Source: Thiobacillus denitrificans ATCC 25259
Lineage (GTDB): Bacteria; Pseudomonadota; Gammaproteobacteria; Burkholderiales; Thiobacillaceae
Direction of reading: 5' to 3'
Assembly (NCBI RefSeq): GCF_000012745.1
Contig: NC_007404.1
Coordinates: 1,240,001-1,304,000 of the forward strand
Length of the DNA stretch: 64,000 nucleotides
Both the position numbers and the translations under genes were made by a program. Numbering within the stretch: the first letter of the stretch is position 1; each line of letters opens with the position of its first letter. Below the pieces are notes generated by a model that saw only the letters and a program-made list of their open reading frames with translations, searched no databases and was not told the DNA's origin. Positions 50,908 through 61,050 of the stretch are shown piece after piece.

Positions 50908-52827
50908 ATGAGCTTGTTCAATCAGTACATCGAACGTTACCGCCGCGAGGAAGAGGAATATTCCCTCGAGGAATTCCTCGCGATCTGCAAGAAGGATCCG
51001 CTCGCGTACGCCAGTTCGGCCGAGCGCCTGCTGGCGGCGATCGGCGAACCCGAACTGGTCGACACCCGTCAGGACCCGCGGCTGTCGCGGCTGTTCTCGA
51101 ACAAGGTCATCAAGCGCTACCCGGCGTTCAAGGATTTCTTCGGCATGGAAGAGACGATCGAGCAGATCGTTTCGTACTTTCGCCATGCGGCGCAGGGGCT
51201 CGAGGAGAAGAAGCAGATTCTCTACCTGCTCGGGCCGGTCGGCGGCGGCAAGTCTTCGCTGGCCGAAAAGCTCAAGCATCTGATGGAGAAGGCACCGTTC
51301 TACGCGATCAAGGGATCGCCCGTGAACGACTCGCCGCTTTCGCTGTTTTCGGCCGACGAGGACGGCGACATCCTCGAGCAGGAGTACGGCATCCCACGCC
51401 GCTACCTCGGCAGGGTTCTGTCGCCGTGGGCGGTCAAGCGCCTGCACGAATACAACGGCGACATCACGAAATTCCGCGTCGTCAAGCGCTGGCCCTCGGT
51501 GCTGGGTCAGGTCGCGATTTCGAAGACCGAGCCGGGCGACGAGAACAATCAGGACATTTCGTCGCTGGTCGGCAAGGTCGACATCCGCAAGCTCGAGAAA
51601 TACTCTCAGGACGACCCTGATGCCTACAGCTACTCGGGCGGACTATGCCTGGCGAACCAGGGTCTGATGGAGTTCGTCGAAATGTTCAAGGCGCCGATCA
51701 AGGTCCTGCATCCCTTGCTGACGGCGACCCAGGAAGGCAACTACAAGGGCACCGAAGGCTTCGGTGCGATTCCGTTCGACGGCGTCGTGCTCGCGCACAG
51801 CAACGAAAGCGAATGGACGGCCTTCCGTAACAACAAGAACAACGAGGCTTTCCTCGACCGCATCTATATCGTCAAGGTCCCGTACTGCCTGCGCGTGTCG
51901 GAAGAGGTCAAGATCTACCGCAAGCTGCTGCAGCACAGCTCGCTGTCGGAATCACCGTGCGCGCCGGGCACGCTCGAGATGCTCGCCCAGTTCGCGGTAC
52001 TGACGCGCCTCAAGGAGCCCGAGAACTCGAGCATCTATTCCAAAATGCGGGTCTACGACGGCGAGAACCTCAAGGACACCGACCCCAAGGCGAAGAGCTA
52101 TCAGGAATACCGCGACTTCGCGGGCGTCGACGAGGGGATGACCGGGGTCTCGACGCGCTTCGCGTTCAAGATACTATCGCGCGTGTTCAACTTCGACCAC
52201 AGCGAGATCGCGGCCAACCCGGTGCACCTGCTCTACGTCCTCGAGCAGCAGATCGAGCAGGAACAACTGCCGCCCGAGTCCGAGCAGCGCTACGTCGCCT
52301 ATCTCAAGGAATATCTCGCACCGCATTACGCCGAGTACATCGAGAAGGAACTGCAGACCGCCTACCTCGAGTCGTATTCGGAGTATGGGCAGAACATCTT
52401 CGACCGCTACGTGACCTACGCCGACATGTGGATTCAGGATCAGGAGTTCCGCGATCCCGACACCGGCGAGATCCTCGACCGCGGCCAGCTCAATACCGAG
52501 CTCGAGAAAATCGAGAAGCCGGCGGGAATCGCCAATCCCAAGGACTTCCGCCACGAGGTCGTCAACTTCGTGCTGCGGGCGCGCGCGCAGAACCATGGCA
52601 AGAATCCCGCGTGGACGAGCTACGAGAAGCTGCGCGCGGTCATCGAGAAGCGCATGTTCTCGAGCACCGAGGACCTGCTGCCGGTGATTTCCTTCAACGC
52701 CAAGGCGTCGAGCGAGGAACAGAAGAAACACCAGGACTTCGTCCAGCGCATGGTGGCGAAGGGCTACACCGAGAAGCAGGTGCGCCTGCTCGCCGAGTGG
52801 TACCTACGGGCGAGGAAAACCTCCTGA
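50908..52827 (+). CDS. prkA: PrkA-type serine protein kinase / AAA ATPase
   Basis: The 639-residue protein (YeaG) has an N-terminal AAA-like domain with Walker A LLGPVGGGKSSLAEKL near residue 105, followed by FYAIKGSPVNDSPL, then a C-terminal kinase-like region ending KGYTEKQVRLLAEWYLRA. In enterics it acts with YeaH in sustained nitrogen starvation and stationary phase. A CAGGAG ribosome site precedes the ATG. It is the first gene of a three-gene operon. Confidence 0.96.
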   Translation: MSLFNQYIERYRREEEEYSLEEFLAICKKDPLAYASSAERLLAAIGEPELVDTRQDPRLSRLFSNKVIKRYPAFKDFFGMEETIEQIVSYFRHAAQGLEEKKQILYLLGPVGGGKSSLAEKLKHLMEKAPFYAIKGSPVNDSPLSLFSADEDGDILEQEYGIPRRYLGRVLSPWAVKRLHEYNGDITKFRVVKRWPSVLGQVAISKTEPGDENNQDISSLVGKVDIRKLEKYSQDDPDAYSYSGGLCLANQGLMEFVEMFKAPIKVLHPLLTATQEGNYKGTEGFGAIPFDGVVLAHSNESEWTAFRNNKNNEAFLDRIYIVKVPYCLRVSEEVKIYRKLLQHSSLSESPCAPGTLEMLAQFAVLTRLKEPENSSIYSKMRVYDGENLKDTDPKAKSYQEYRDFAGVDEGMTGVSTRFAFKILSRVFNFDHSEIAANPVHLLYVLEQQIEQEQLPPESEQRYVAYLKEYLAPHYAEYIEKELQTAYLESYSEYGQNIFDRYVTYADMWIQDQEFRDPDTGEILDRGQLNTELEKIEKPAGIANPKDFRHEVVNFVLRARAQNHGKNPAWTSYEKLRAVIEKRMFSSTEDLLPVISFNAKASSEEQKKHQDFVQRMVAKGYTEKQVRLLAEWYLRARKTS

Positions 52828-52840
52828 CGGGGATGCCACC

Positions 52841-54100
52841 ATGAGTCAACTCGTCGACCGCCGGCTTTCGGGCAAGAACCGCAGCGCTGTCAACCGCCAG
52901 CGCTTCCTGCGCCGTTTCAAGGCGCAGATCCGCAAGGCAGCGGCGCAGGCCGTGTCGGGACGGAAAGTCGCCGATCTCGAGCGCGGCGAGAAGATTTCGA
53001 TCCCGTCGAAGGACCTCTCGGAACCGATCTTCCACCACGGTCCCGGCGGTCGCCGCAACGTCATCCTGCCCGGCAACCGCGAGTTCGTCAGCGGCGACCG
53101 CATCGACCGTCCCGCGGGCGAGGGCGGCGGCGGAAGCGGCGGATCGCCTGACGGCGAGGGCATGGACGACTTCGTCTTCGAGCTCTCGAAAGAAGAGTTC
53201 ATGGACTACTTTTTTGAAGACCTCGCCCTGCCCGACATGGTGAAGAAGCAGCTCGCGGCCGTGCCCGAGGTGAAGAAGTCGCGGGCAGGCTTCGTCAGCC
53301 ACGGCAACCCGGCCAATCTGCACGTCGTGCGCTCGATGAAGCAGGCGATCGGCCGTCGCCTGGCGATGGCCGCCGGCCCGCGCGAGGCGCTGCGGCAGGC
53401 GGAAGAAGCCCTCGAGGCGCTCGTCGCCGAGGGCCGAGGCGCGGAACCCGACGCCGAGGCCTTACGCGAGGAGATCGCAGCGCTCAAGGCGCGCGTTGCG
53501 GCCGTGCCTTTCATCGACACCTGGGATCTGCGCTATGCGCATCGCGTCGACCAGCCGGTGCCGAGCAGCCAGGCCGTGATGTTCTGTCTGCTCGACGTGT
53601 CGGGGTCGATGGACGAAGACCGCAAGAACATCGCCAAGCGCTTCTTCATGCTGCTCTATCTTTTTCTGACCAAGAGCTACGAGCGGATCGACGTGGTCTT
53701 CATCCGTCATCACACCGTCGCCAAGGAAGTCGACGAGGAGGAGTTCTTTTCCTCACGCGAGAGCGGCGGCACCGTCGTGTCGAGTGCGCTCGAATTGATG
53801 CGAGACATCATCCTCGCGCGCTATCCGACCTCGAACTGGAACATCTACGCCGCGCAGGCGTCAGATGGCGACAACTGGGACGACGACTCGCCACGCTGCC
53901 GTGACCTGCTGCTGCAGAGCATCCTGCCGCTGACCCAGTATTTCGCCTACGTCGAGATCGAGGCAGAGGAGCCGCAGAGCCTGTGGCGCGAGTACGAGCG
54001 CGTGAAGGCGGCGAGCCCACGCTTTGCGATGCAGCGCATCCTTGCGCTCGAAGACATCTACCCGGTGTTCCGCGAATTGTTCAGGAAGAAGGCCGCTTGA
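52841..54100 (+). CDS. yeaH: YeaH/DUF444 protein with von Willebrand A domain
   Basis: The 419-residue protein starts SQLVDRRLSGKNRSAVNRQRFLRR, has a Gly-rich linker near residues 90-105 and a vWA-like domain with MIDAS motif LLDVSGSMDE near 250. It ends in the DUF444 block PRFAMQRILALEDIYPVFRELF. It is the usual partner of PrkA and starts 13 bases after it. Confidence 0.95.
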   Translation: MSQLVDRRLSGKNRSAVNRQRFLRRFKAQIRKAAAQAVSGRKVADLERGEKISIPSKDLSEPIFHHGPGGRRNVILPGNREFVSGDRIDRPAGEGGGGSGGSPDGEGMDDFVFELSKEEFMDYFFEDLALPDMVKKQLAAVPEVKKSRAGFVSHGNPANLHVVRSMKQAIGRRLAMAAGPREALRQAEEALEALVAEGRGAEPDAEALREEIAALKARVAAVPFIDTWDLRYAHRVDQPVPSSQAVMFCLLDVSGSMDEDRKNIAKRFFMLLYLFLTKSYERIDVVFIRHHTVAKEVDEEEFFSSRESGGTVVSSALELMRDIILARYPTSNWNIYAAQASDGDNWDDDSPRCRDLLLQSILPLTQYFAYVEIEAEEPQSLWREYERVKAASPRFAMQRILALEDIYPVFRELFRKKAA

Positions 54101-54101
54101 T

Positions 54102-55631
54102 ATGGAAGCAGAAACCGAGCACGCCGCCCCGATCGATTCCGTCCGCAAGCCGCTCTCCGAGGGCTCGGAATGGACCTTCGAGCTCCTCGACCTCTACGAT
54201 CACGAAATCGCCCGGGTCGCCGAACACTACGGCCTCGACACCTATCCCAAGCAGATCGAGGTCATCACGTCCGAGCAGATGATCGACGCGTATTCGTCGG
54301 TCGGGATGCCCGTCGGTTACCACCACTGGTCCTACGGCAAGCATTTCCTCTCGACACAGAAGAGCTACAAGCGCGGCCAGATGGGACTGGCCTACGAAAT
54401 CGTCATCAACTCCAACCCCTGCATCGCCTATCTCATGGAAGAGAACACCATGACGATGCAGGCGCTCGTGATCGCTCACGCGGCGTATGGCCACAATTCC
54501 TTCTTCAAGGGCAATTACCTGTTCCGCACCTGGACCGACGCCGAGGGCATTCTCGACTACCTGGTCTTCGCGCGAAACTTCATCGCCGAATGCGAGCAGC
54601 GCTATGGCGAGACGGCGGTCGAGGAGTTGCTCGACTCCTGTCACGCCCTGATGAACCTCGGCGTCGACCGCTACAAGCGGCCAGCCAAGCTCTCGATGGC
54701 CAAGGAGCAGGCGCGCCAGCTCGAACGGGAAGCCTATCTGCAGTCGCAGGTCAACGACCTATGGCGCACGCTGCCGAGCAAGCAGACGGTCGATCGGGCA
54801 GAGCAGACGCGCCGCTTTCCGAGCGAGCCGCAGGAAAATCTGCTCTATTTCATCGAAAAAAATGCGCCGCGCCTCGAGCCCTGGCAGCGCGAGGTCGTGC
54901 GGATCGTGCGAAAGATTGCGCAATATTTCTACCCGCAGCGGCAGACCCAGGTCATGAACGAGGGCTGGGCGACCTTCTGGCATTACACCCTGCTCAATCA
55001 CCTGTACGAGGAGGGCAAGCTGACCGACGGCTTCATGATCGAGTTTCTGCAGAGCCACACCAACGTGATCTACCAGCCGCCCTACAACAGCCGCCACTAC
55101 AGCGGCATTAATCCCTACACACTCGGGTTCGCGATGTTCCAGGACCTGCGGCGCATCTGCGAGCACCCAACGGAGGAAGACCGCCGCTGGTTCCCGGAGC
55201 TCGCCGGGGCCGACGGGGTGAAGGCGCTCGATTTCGCGATGCGCAACTTCAAGGACGAAAGCTTCATCGCGCAATACCTCTCGCCCAAGCTGATTCGCGA
55301 TCTCAAGCTGTTCGCGCTGGTCGACGACGAGCGCGACGAACAGCTTGAAGTCGCCGCGATCCATGACGATGCCGGCTACCGGACCGTGCGCCAGCTGCTC
55401 GCCGAGCAGTACAACCTCGGCAGCCGCGAGCCCAATATCCAGATCTACGAGGTCGACGTCTTCGGCGACCGCTCGCTGACCCTGCGCCACTACATGCACG
55501 ACCGCCGCCCGCTCGGCGACTCGACCCCGGAAATGCTTCGCCATGTCGCGCGGCTCTGGGGCTACAAGGTGAGGATGGAAAACGTCGACCAGGACGGCAT
55601 CGTCCGCCTCGTCGGCGTGAGCGAGGCCTGA
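54102..55631 (+). CDS. SpoVR family protein
   Basis: The 509-residue protein has YHHWSYGKHFLSTQKSYKRG, AYEIVINSNPCIAYLMEEN, HAAYGHNSFFKGNYLF and NEGWATFWHYTL, all conserved in SpoVR/YcgB proteins. The His/Glu-rich motifs look metal-binding, but the biochemistry is unsettled. It is one base downstream of yeaH, completing the prkA-yeaH-spoVR operon conserved across proteobacteria. Confidence 0.95.
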   Translation: MEAETEHAAPIDSVRKPLSEGSEWTFELLDLYDHEIARVAEHYGLDTYPKQIEVITSEQMIDAYSSVGMPVGYHHWSYGKHFLSTQKSYKRGQMGLAYEIVINSNPCIAYLMEENTMTMQALVIAHAAYGHNSFFKGNYLFRTWTDAEGILDYLVFARNFIAECEQRYGETAVEELLDSCHALMNLGVDRYKRPAKLSMAKEQARQLEREAYLQSQVNDLWRTLPSKQTVDRAEQTRRFPSEPQENLLYFIEKNAPRLEPWQREVVRIVRKIAQYFYPQRQTQVMNEGWATFWHYTLLNHLYEEGKLTDGFMIEFLQSHTNVIYQPPYNSRHYSGINPYTLGFAMFQDLRRICEHPTEEDRRWFPELAGADGVKALDFAMRNFKDESFIAQYLSPKLIRDLKLFALVDDERDEQLEVAAIHDDAGYRTVRQLLAEQYNLGSREPNIQIYEVDVFGDRSLTLRHYMHDRRPLGDSTPEMLRHVARLWGYKVRMENVDQDGIVRLVGVSEA

Positions 55632-55640
55632 GGCGGGGCG

Positions 55641-57155
55641 TTACCCGATCTCGGCGTCCCCGGCCTGCCCGAGGTCGACCGGTTCCAGGGCGGCGAGTGC
55701 CGGCCCCTCGATCACGCTGCCGTCGGTGCCGAAGCGGCTGCCGTGACAGGGGCAGTCCCAGCTTTTCTCCAATGCGTTCCAGTGAACGATACAGCCAAGG
55801 TGGGTGCACGCTGCGGACACCCCGTGCAGCGCACCGGCCGGGTCGCGGTACAGCGCGATATTGCGTCCCTGCGCCTTGACGACAGCACCGCTACCCGGCG
55901 GTATCGAGGACGCCTCCGCGTAGTCGGGTATGGCGAGCCGGTCGCCGATCAGGCCTTTCAACGCGACCGTCTGCTCCTCGAGCGTCTGCTTCGCAGATTT
56001 GAGCGGCGCAAAGCGTCCGGGGCGGTATAGCTCGGCCCAACGGTTGTCCTTGCCGACTATCGCGTCGCAGAGGATCTGGGCGGCGAGCGTGCCGTAGGTC
56101 AGGCCGTCGGCCCCGAAGCCGGTCGCAATATAGACGTCGTGCAGGGCGCTGTGACCGATGTAGGGCAAGAGATCGGGCGAATGGTAGGCCTGCGCCGACC
56201 AGGCCCAGCGTTCGTCACCGGCGCGGACTTTCCGGTCGAACAGCGATTCGACGGCCGCGAGCGATTTCTGCGGATCGTGCAGCCCGGTCTTGTCGGGCGA
56301 GCCGACCGTGATCAGATAGCGCCTTCCCCCCACTTCGAGCTTGCGGAACGAGCGCGTGACCGCCCCGCGCTGCCAGAAGATGCCCTGGGGCAGCGAAAGC
56401 GACGGAAATTCGTAGGCCGCGGCGTATTCCCTGCAGGTCAGCATCTGCCCATGCAGGCCGTAAACGCCCTTGGGCGTGTGGGTGGCGACGACGATGGCCT
56501 TGGCCTTGACTGCGCCGGACGCGGTGCGCACCAGGCCGTCCCCGGCCGAGATCTCCACGACCGCCGAGTCCTCATAAATCTGTGCGCCGTGCCCGACCGC
56601 GCGCTCCGCCACGCCCTGTACATAGTTGAAGGGATGGAACTGCGCCTGGCCGTCGAGGACCATGGCGCGTCCGGTCGCGCCGGGCAGTTCCTCGGCGTCA
56701 CCGAACCGGACCGCCACCCCCGCTGCTTGCAGGGTCTCGTACTCTTCTTCGATTTGCGACCAGTCGTCTTCGCTGTACTGGACCAGCGGGCAGCGACGAA
56801 ATGCGACCGCCTCGCCGATGCCGGCGGCGAAGCGCTCGACCAGATCGACCGCTTCGCGCCGCGAGGCAATGACCTGGCGGACCACGTCCTTGCCCCATTT
56901 TTTCTCGACGCCGGCGAGCCCCGCATCGAGGGCCTCGTAGAGATTCCCGGTCGAATGGCCGGTCGTGCCGAAGCCGAGCGTGCGTGCCTCGAGCACAACG
57001 ACCCGGCGGCCGGCCAGCGCGAGCAGGGCGGCACAGGTGACCCCGGTGATGCCGCCGCCGATGATCGCGACGTCGGCCTCCACCCGGCCGGAAAGTTGCG
57101 GGTGACGACTCGCGCGATCGTTTGCGGCCGTGCCGCGCCATACGGAATGGGTCAT
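55641..57155 (-). CDS. FAD-dependent oxidoreductase fused to a Rieske 2Fe-2S domain
   Basis: The 504-residue protein has a DAO-type FAD domain (VAIIGGGITGVTCAALLALAGR near residue 29; SGNLYEA-like GHSTGNLYEALDAG; GFGADGLTYGTLAAQI) and a C-terminal Rieske cluster with CTHLGCIVHWN and CPCHGSRFGTDGSV. AAGGAG precedes the ATG at 57155. Such fusions occur widely as predicted redox enzymes of unknown substrate. It converges with spoVR, only nine bases apart. Confidence 0.9.
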   Translation of the reverse strand: MTHSVWRGTAANDRASRHPQLSGRVEADVAIIGGGITGVTCAALLALAGRRVVVLEARTLGFGTTGHSTGNLYEALDAGLAGVEKKWGKDVVRQVIASRREAVDLVERFAAGIGEAVAFRRCPLVQYSEDDWSQIEEEYETLQAAGVAVRFGDAEELPGATGRAMVLDGQAQFHPFNYVQGVAERAVGHGAQIYEDSAVVEISAGDGLVRTASGAVKAKAIVVATHTPKGVYGLHGQMLTCREYAAAYEFPSLSLPQGIFWQRGAVTRSFRKLEVGGRRYLITVGSPDKTGLHDPQKSLAAVESLFDRKVRAGDERWAWSAQAYHSPDLLPYIGHSALHDVYIATGFGADGLTYGTLAAQILCDAIVGKDNRWAELYRPGRFAPLKSAKQTLEEQTVALKGLIGDRLAIPDYAEASSIPPGSGAVVKAQGRNIALYRDPAGALHGVSAACTHLGCIVHWNALEKSWDCPCHGSRFGTDGSVIEGPALAALEPVDLGQAGDAEIG

Positions 57156-57354
57156 GCGAACTCCTTGAGGGAAGCCGAGCAGGTTCGAATCGGCGCTCTG
57201 GCGCCAGGTTCTGTTATAGGACGCAACGGCGCTGAAAAGCGGCTGCGATCCCGCGCGGAGAGCGTCGCCGAAGTCGGCGGCCCTACTGTCAGCAGGCTTG
57301 AAAAATCCCCGCGTCGGCTCAAAATAAAGCCAGTAATCAAGGCATATTCGGGCT

Positions 57355-57663
57355 ATGGCAACCAAGCGAGAAGGCTCTACCCTACTGGAACCGGCAGCGG
57401 CCAAGGTAAAGCCTCCGCCGCTGTACAAGGTACTGCTCTTGAACGACGACTACACCCCCATGGAATTCGTCGTTCACGTGCTCAGAAAGTTTTTTGGCAT
57501 CGACGAAGAACGGGCGACACAAATCATGCTCAAAGTGCATACTGAGGGTGTCGGGGTTTGCGGTGTGTTCACGCGGGATATCGCGCATACCAAGGTCGAG
57601 CAGGTTGTGGATTTCGCGCGGCAGCATCAGCACCCGCTGCAGTGCACGATGGAGGAAACTTAG
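57355..57663 (+). CDS. clpS: ClpS adaptor protein
   Basis: The 102-residue N-end-rule adaptor delivers substrates to Clp[26 protein letters not shown] contains the conserved [10 protein letters not shown] groove residues; [22 protein letters not shown] follows. It lies immediately upstream of clpA (stop to start, no gap). Confidence 0.97.
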   Translation: MATKREGSTLLEPAAAKVKPPPLYKVLLLNDDYTPMEFVVHVLRKFFGIDEERATQIMLKVHTEGVGVCGVFTRDIAHTKVEQVVDFARQHQHPLQCTMEET

Positions 57664-59916
57664 ATGATTGCCCAAGAACTTGAAGTCTCGCTGCACATGG
57701 CCTTCATGGATGCGCGGCAGAAGCGCCACGAGTTCATTTCGGTGGAACATCTGCTGATGGCGATGCTCGACAACCCCTCCGCTGCGGAAGTGTTGCGTGC
57801 CTGCGGCGCCAACATCGACACCATGCGCGAGCAGCTCGGAAAATTCATCGACGAGCACACGCCGCGCGTCGGCGGCGACGGCGAAGTCGATACCCAGCCC
57901 ACGCTCGGTTTCCAACGCGTGATCCAGCGCGCGATCCTGCACGTCCAGTCCTCGGGCAAGAAGGAAGTGACCGGAGCGAACGTGCTCGTTGCGGTGTTCG
58001 GTGAAAAGGATTCGCACGCCGTCTACTTCCTGACCCAGCAGGGCGTCACGCGGCTCGATATCGTCAATTTCATCTCCCACGGCATCACGAAGACGCCGCA
58101 GAGCGAGCCGACCCGTCCGGAGGACGCGACCGAGGCGAGCGCCGAAGCCGTCTCCAACGCGCCGCTCGACAGTTTTGCGCAGAACCTCAACGCCCAGGCG
58201 CTGGCAGGCCGCATCGACCCGCTGATCGGGCGCGATCCCGAACTCGAGCGCGTCGTCCAGACTCTGTGCCGCCGGCGCAAGAACAATCCTCTGCTCGTTG
58301 GCGAGGCCGGCGTCGGCAAGACCGCGATCGCGGAAGGCCTGGCGCGCCGTATCGTCGAAGGCAACGTTCCCGACATCCTCGCGCAGAGCACGGTCTACGC
58401 CCTCGACATGGGTGCCTTGCTCGCCGGCACGAAATACCGCGGTGATTTCGAGCAGCGCTTGAAGGGCGTGCTGAAGCAGTTGGCGGACAATCCGAAGGCG
58501 ATCCTGTTCATCGACGAAATTCATACCCTGATCGGCGCCGGCGCCGCGTCCGGCGGCACGCTCGACGCGTCCAACCTGTTGAAGCCCGCGCTCTCGTCGG
58601 GGCAGCTCCGCTGCATCGGCGCGACGACCTATACCGAATACCGCGGGATCTTCGAGAAGGACCACGCGCTGTCGCGGCGCTTCCAGAAGGTCGACGTCCC
58701 CGAGCCGTCGGTCAACGAGACGGTCGCAATCCTGCGTGGTCTCAAGTCGCGCTTCGAGGACCACCATGGCGTCAAATACACCGCGGCGGCCTTGAGCACG
58801 GCGGCGCAACTGGCGGCACGCTACATCAACGACCGCCATCTGCCCGACAAGGCGATCGACGTGATCGACGAGGCCGGCGCGGCGCAGCGGATTCTGCCGA
58901 AGTCGAAGCAGCGCCGCGTGATCACGCCACGCGAGATCGAAGAGATCATTTCCAAGATTGCGCGCATCCCGCCGAAGACCGTGTCGTCGGACGACAAGAA
59001 TTCGTTGAAGACGCTCGATCGCGACCTCAAGGCAGTCGTCTATGGCCAGGACGCGGCGATCGACGCGCTGTCGACCGCGATCAAGATGTCGCGCAGCGGC
59101 CTGGGCAATCCGCAGAAGCCGATCGGCAACTTCCTGTTCTCCGGCCCGACCGGTGTCGGCAAGACCGAAGTGGCCCGCCAGCTCGCTTATGTGCTCGGCG
59201 TCGAGCTGATCCGCTTCGACATGTCCGAATACATGGAACGGCACGCCGTCTCGCGCCTGATCGGCGCCCCGCCCGGCTACGTCGGTTTCGACCAGGGCGG
59301 GCTGTTGACGGAAGCGGTGACGAAACATCCCTACGCCGTTGTTTTGCTGGATGAAGTCGAGAAGGCGCATCCGGATATCTTCAACGTGCTCCTCCAGGTG
59401 ATGGATCACGGCACCCTGACCGACACCAACGGCCGCAAGGCGGACTTCCGCAACGTCGTGCTGATCATGACGACGAACGCCGGCGCAGAGATGCTGAACA
59501 AGGCGACCATCGGCTTTGCGGGCGCGCGCGAAAGCGGCGACGAGATGGGCGAGATCAAGCGCATGTTCACGCCCGAATTCCGCAACCGCCTCGACGCGAT
59601 CATTCCGTTCGCGCCCTTGAGCGAGCCGGTCATCCTCCAGGTCGTCGAGAAGTTCCTGATGCAGCTCGAGGAGCAGCTGCACGAGAAGAAGGTCGAGGCG
59701 GTCTTCACGGACGCGCTCAAGGCCTATCTGGCGAAGCATGGCTTCGATCCATCGATGGGCGCGCGGCCGATGGCACGCCTGATCCAGGACACGATCCGCA
59801 AGGCGCTCGCCGATGAGCTGCTGTTCGGCCGACTCGCGACCGGTGGACGCGTCACGATCGACGTCGGCGCCGACGACCGGGTCGCGCTCGAGTTCGAGGA
59901 GGCCGTGCCAGCTTAG
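57664..59916 (+). CDS. clpA: ATP-dependent Clp protease ATPase subunit ClpA
   Basis: The 750-residue Hsp100 unfoldase has an N-terminal repeat domain (1-140), a first AAA domain with GEAGVGKTAIAEGLA and a second with GPTGVGKTEVARQLA. NAGAEMLNK and the IGF(A) region indicate ClpP interaction. It partners ClpP (not in window) and ClpS (adjacent). Confidence 0.97.
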   Translation: MIAQELEVSLHMAFMDARQKRHEFISVEHLLMAMLDNPSAAEVLRACGANIDTMREQLGKFIDEHTPRVGGDGEVDTQPTLGFQRVIQRAILHVQSSGKKEVTGANVLVAVFGEKDSHAVYFLTQQGVTRLDIVNFISHGITKTPQSEPTRPEDATEASAEAVSNAPLDSFAQNLNAQALAGRIDPLIGRDPELERVVQTLCRRRKNNPLLVGEAGVGKTAIAEGLARRIVEGNVPDILAQSTVYALDMGALLAGTKYRGDFEQRLKGVLKQLADNPKAILFIDEIHTLIGAGAASGGTLDASNLLKPALSSGQLRCIGATTYTEYRGIFEKDHALSRRFQKVDVPEPSVNETVAILRGLKSRFEDHHGVKYTAAALSTAAQLAARYINDRHLPDKAIDVIDEAGAAQRILPKSKQRRVITPREIEEIISKIARIPPKTVSSDDKNSLKTLDRDLKAVVYGQDAAIDALSTAIKMSRSGLGNPQKPIGNFLFSGPTGVGKTEVARQLAYVLGVELIRFDMSEYMERHAVSRLIGAPPGYVGFDQGGLLTEAVTKHPYAVVLLDEVEKAHPDIFNVLLQVMDHGTLTDTNGRKADFRNVVLIMTTNAGAEMLNKATIGFAGARESGDEMGEIKRMFTPEFRNRLDAIIPFAPLSEPVILQVVEKFLMQLEEQLHEKKVEAVFTDALKAYLAKHGFDPSMGARPMARLIQDTIRKALADELLFGRLATGGRVTIDVGADDRVALEFEEAVPA

Positions 59917-60065
59917 TCGGGCAAGGGCCGGGTAAAGATTCCGCGTCGGTGGCCGTTAGCCGTGGCAGCGGCAGAGCCCGACCCGGCTCCTGGCTGATCG
60001 TGATCAGGGAGACTGTTGTACCGGGTCGGACGCCTGCGGCAATTTGCCCAGCCGGAGAACGATTC

Positions 60066-60584
60066 ATGACACGTCACCCTGTCCTCGCCCTTGCTTTCCT
60101 CGCACTCGCCGGCTCGCTGCCGGTAGCCGCCAAGGCCGACCCGGAGCCGGCCCCCACGCAAAACCGTACCCTTTCGGACGAGGATCTCGCGGTCATAGGC
60201 GAGCGCATTCGTCAGACCGGCGTGCAGATTCGCGCCGACCTCAAGGAGGCGCGTGCGCGGCTCGAAGCGCAAAAGGCGCATGAAGCCCGGGAGCGGGCAC
60301 GAAAGGCGGAGCAAGCGCTGCGTGAAAAGCGCGAGCAGGAGGCCCACGAAGCGCAGGCCCGCGAGGCGGCCGCAGCGCGGGCCGCGCAGGCGGAAAAAGA
60401 GCGCCGCGAAGCGGAACGTAGCAGGAGGGAGCTGGCGGAGACGGCGCGCCGCGACAAGCAGGCGGCCTTGCTCGCGCAGTCCGCGCAGAAGGACGAGGCG
60501 GCGCGGCGTGCCGACGCCAAGCGACGCGCCGCTGAAGCACTCAGGCAGGTCCGCGAGTCGACCGGTGCGCGCGCCTTCGACTAG
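60066..60584 (+). CDS. Periplasmic coiled-coil protein
   Basis: The 172-residue product has a signal peptide (RHPVLALAFLALAGSLPVAAKA) followed by a short linker and a long Ala/Glu/Arg/Lys heptad-rich coiled coil (about 55-165). CCGGAGAAC precedes the ATG at 60066. The extreme composition makes family assignment unreliable; TolA-like or general scaffold roles are possible. Confidence 0.75.
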   Translation: MTRHPVLALAFLALAGSLPVAAKADPEPAPTQNRTLSDEDLAVIGERIRQTGVQIRADLKEARARLEAQKAHEARERARKAEQALREKREQEAHEAQAREAAAARAAQAEKERREAERSRRELAETARRDKQAALLAQSAQKDEAARRADAKRRAAEALRQVRESTGARAFD

Positions 60585-60608
60585 GCGCAGTAAAACGAGG
60601 CAGCGGAA

Positions 60609-60633
60609 TAAAAAAGCGGCGCCGAAGCGCCGC
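60609..60633 (-). terminator. Rho-independent terminator on the - strand
   Basis: GCGGCGC/GCGCCGC form a seven-base stem with a TTCG tetraloop on the - strand, followed by six T. On the + strand there is no T-run, so it does not suit the coiled-coil gene. It implies a - strand transcript in the following gap. Confidence 0.7.
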
Positions 60634-61050
60634 GGAAATCCCGGTGTGGCAGGAGGAGGAGCGCCTGGGGAAAAACCCCGTACCGGGAAAATCTACAAGG
60701 GAAATCACACAAACCCCACACTCTTCCCAACTATAAGCCGGCGGAAGAATCCTGCCACCGGCACATTCGTCTGGCGTCGTGTAGTGCGTTTGGATTACGG
60801 CAGGAAAAGCGTTTTTCTTTAGGACTTTTTGAATGTGCGCGCGCCGCTCGGCCGGCACGGCCAGCGTGTCAAGGCAGGCAGCATATGCCGGCGACGTGCC
60901 CGGGTCGCCCGCGGTGCGGCGCGCTCGGGGAGGAGGGCGGGCGCGACGCAACTGCTCGAACTGACGGTAAACTTCGCGTGGCGGCAAGCAGTACGACCCG
61001 ACGGCAATCCGGCGCGTTCACCCGACAAAACCGAACCACGAGCGAGCGAC
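60634..61050. other. Intergenic region between the coiled-coil gene and manC
   Basis: There is no convincing protein gene. It has inverted-repeat segments (CCGGCGG...CCACCGG near 60740; GGGGAAAAACCCC near 60668) and an AT-rich stretch near 60810-60830. With the - strand terminator at its left edge it could encode a small RNA read leftwards; it also holds the manC leader. Confidence 0.4.

Noticed and set aside
50335-50911. Several frames of 100-140 codons before prkA
   Set aside because: They overlap on both strands, have biased composition and no ribosome sites. The region looks regulatory.
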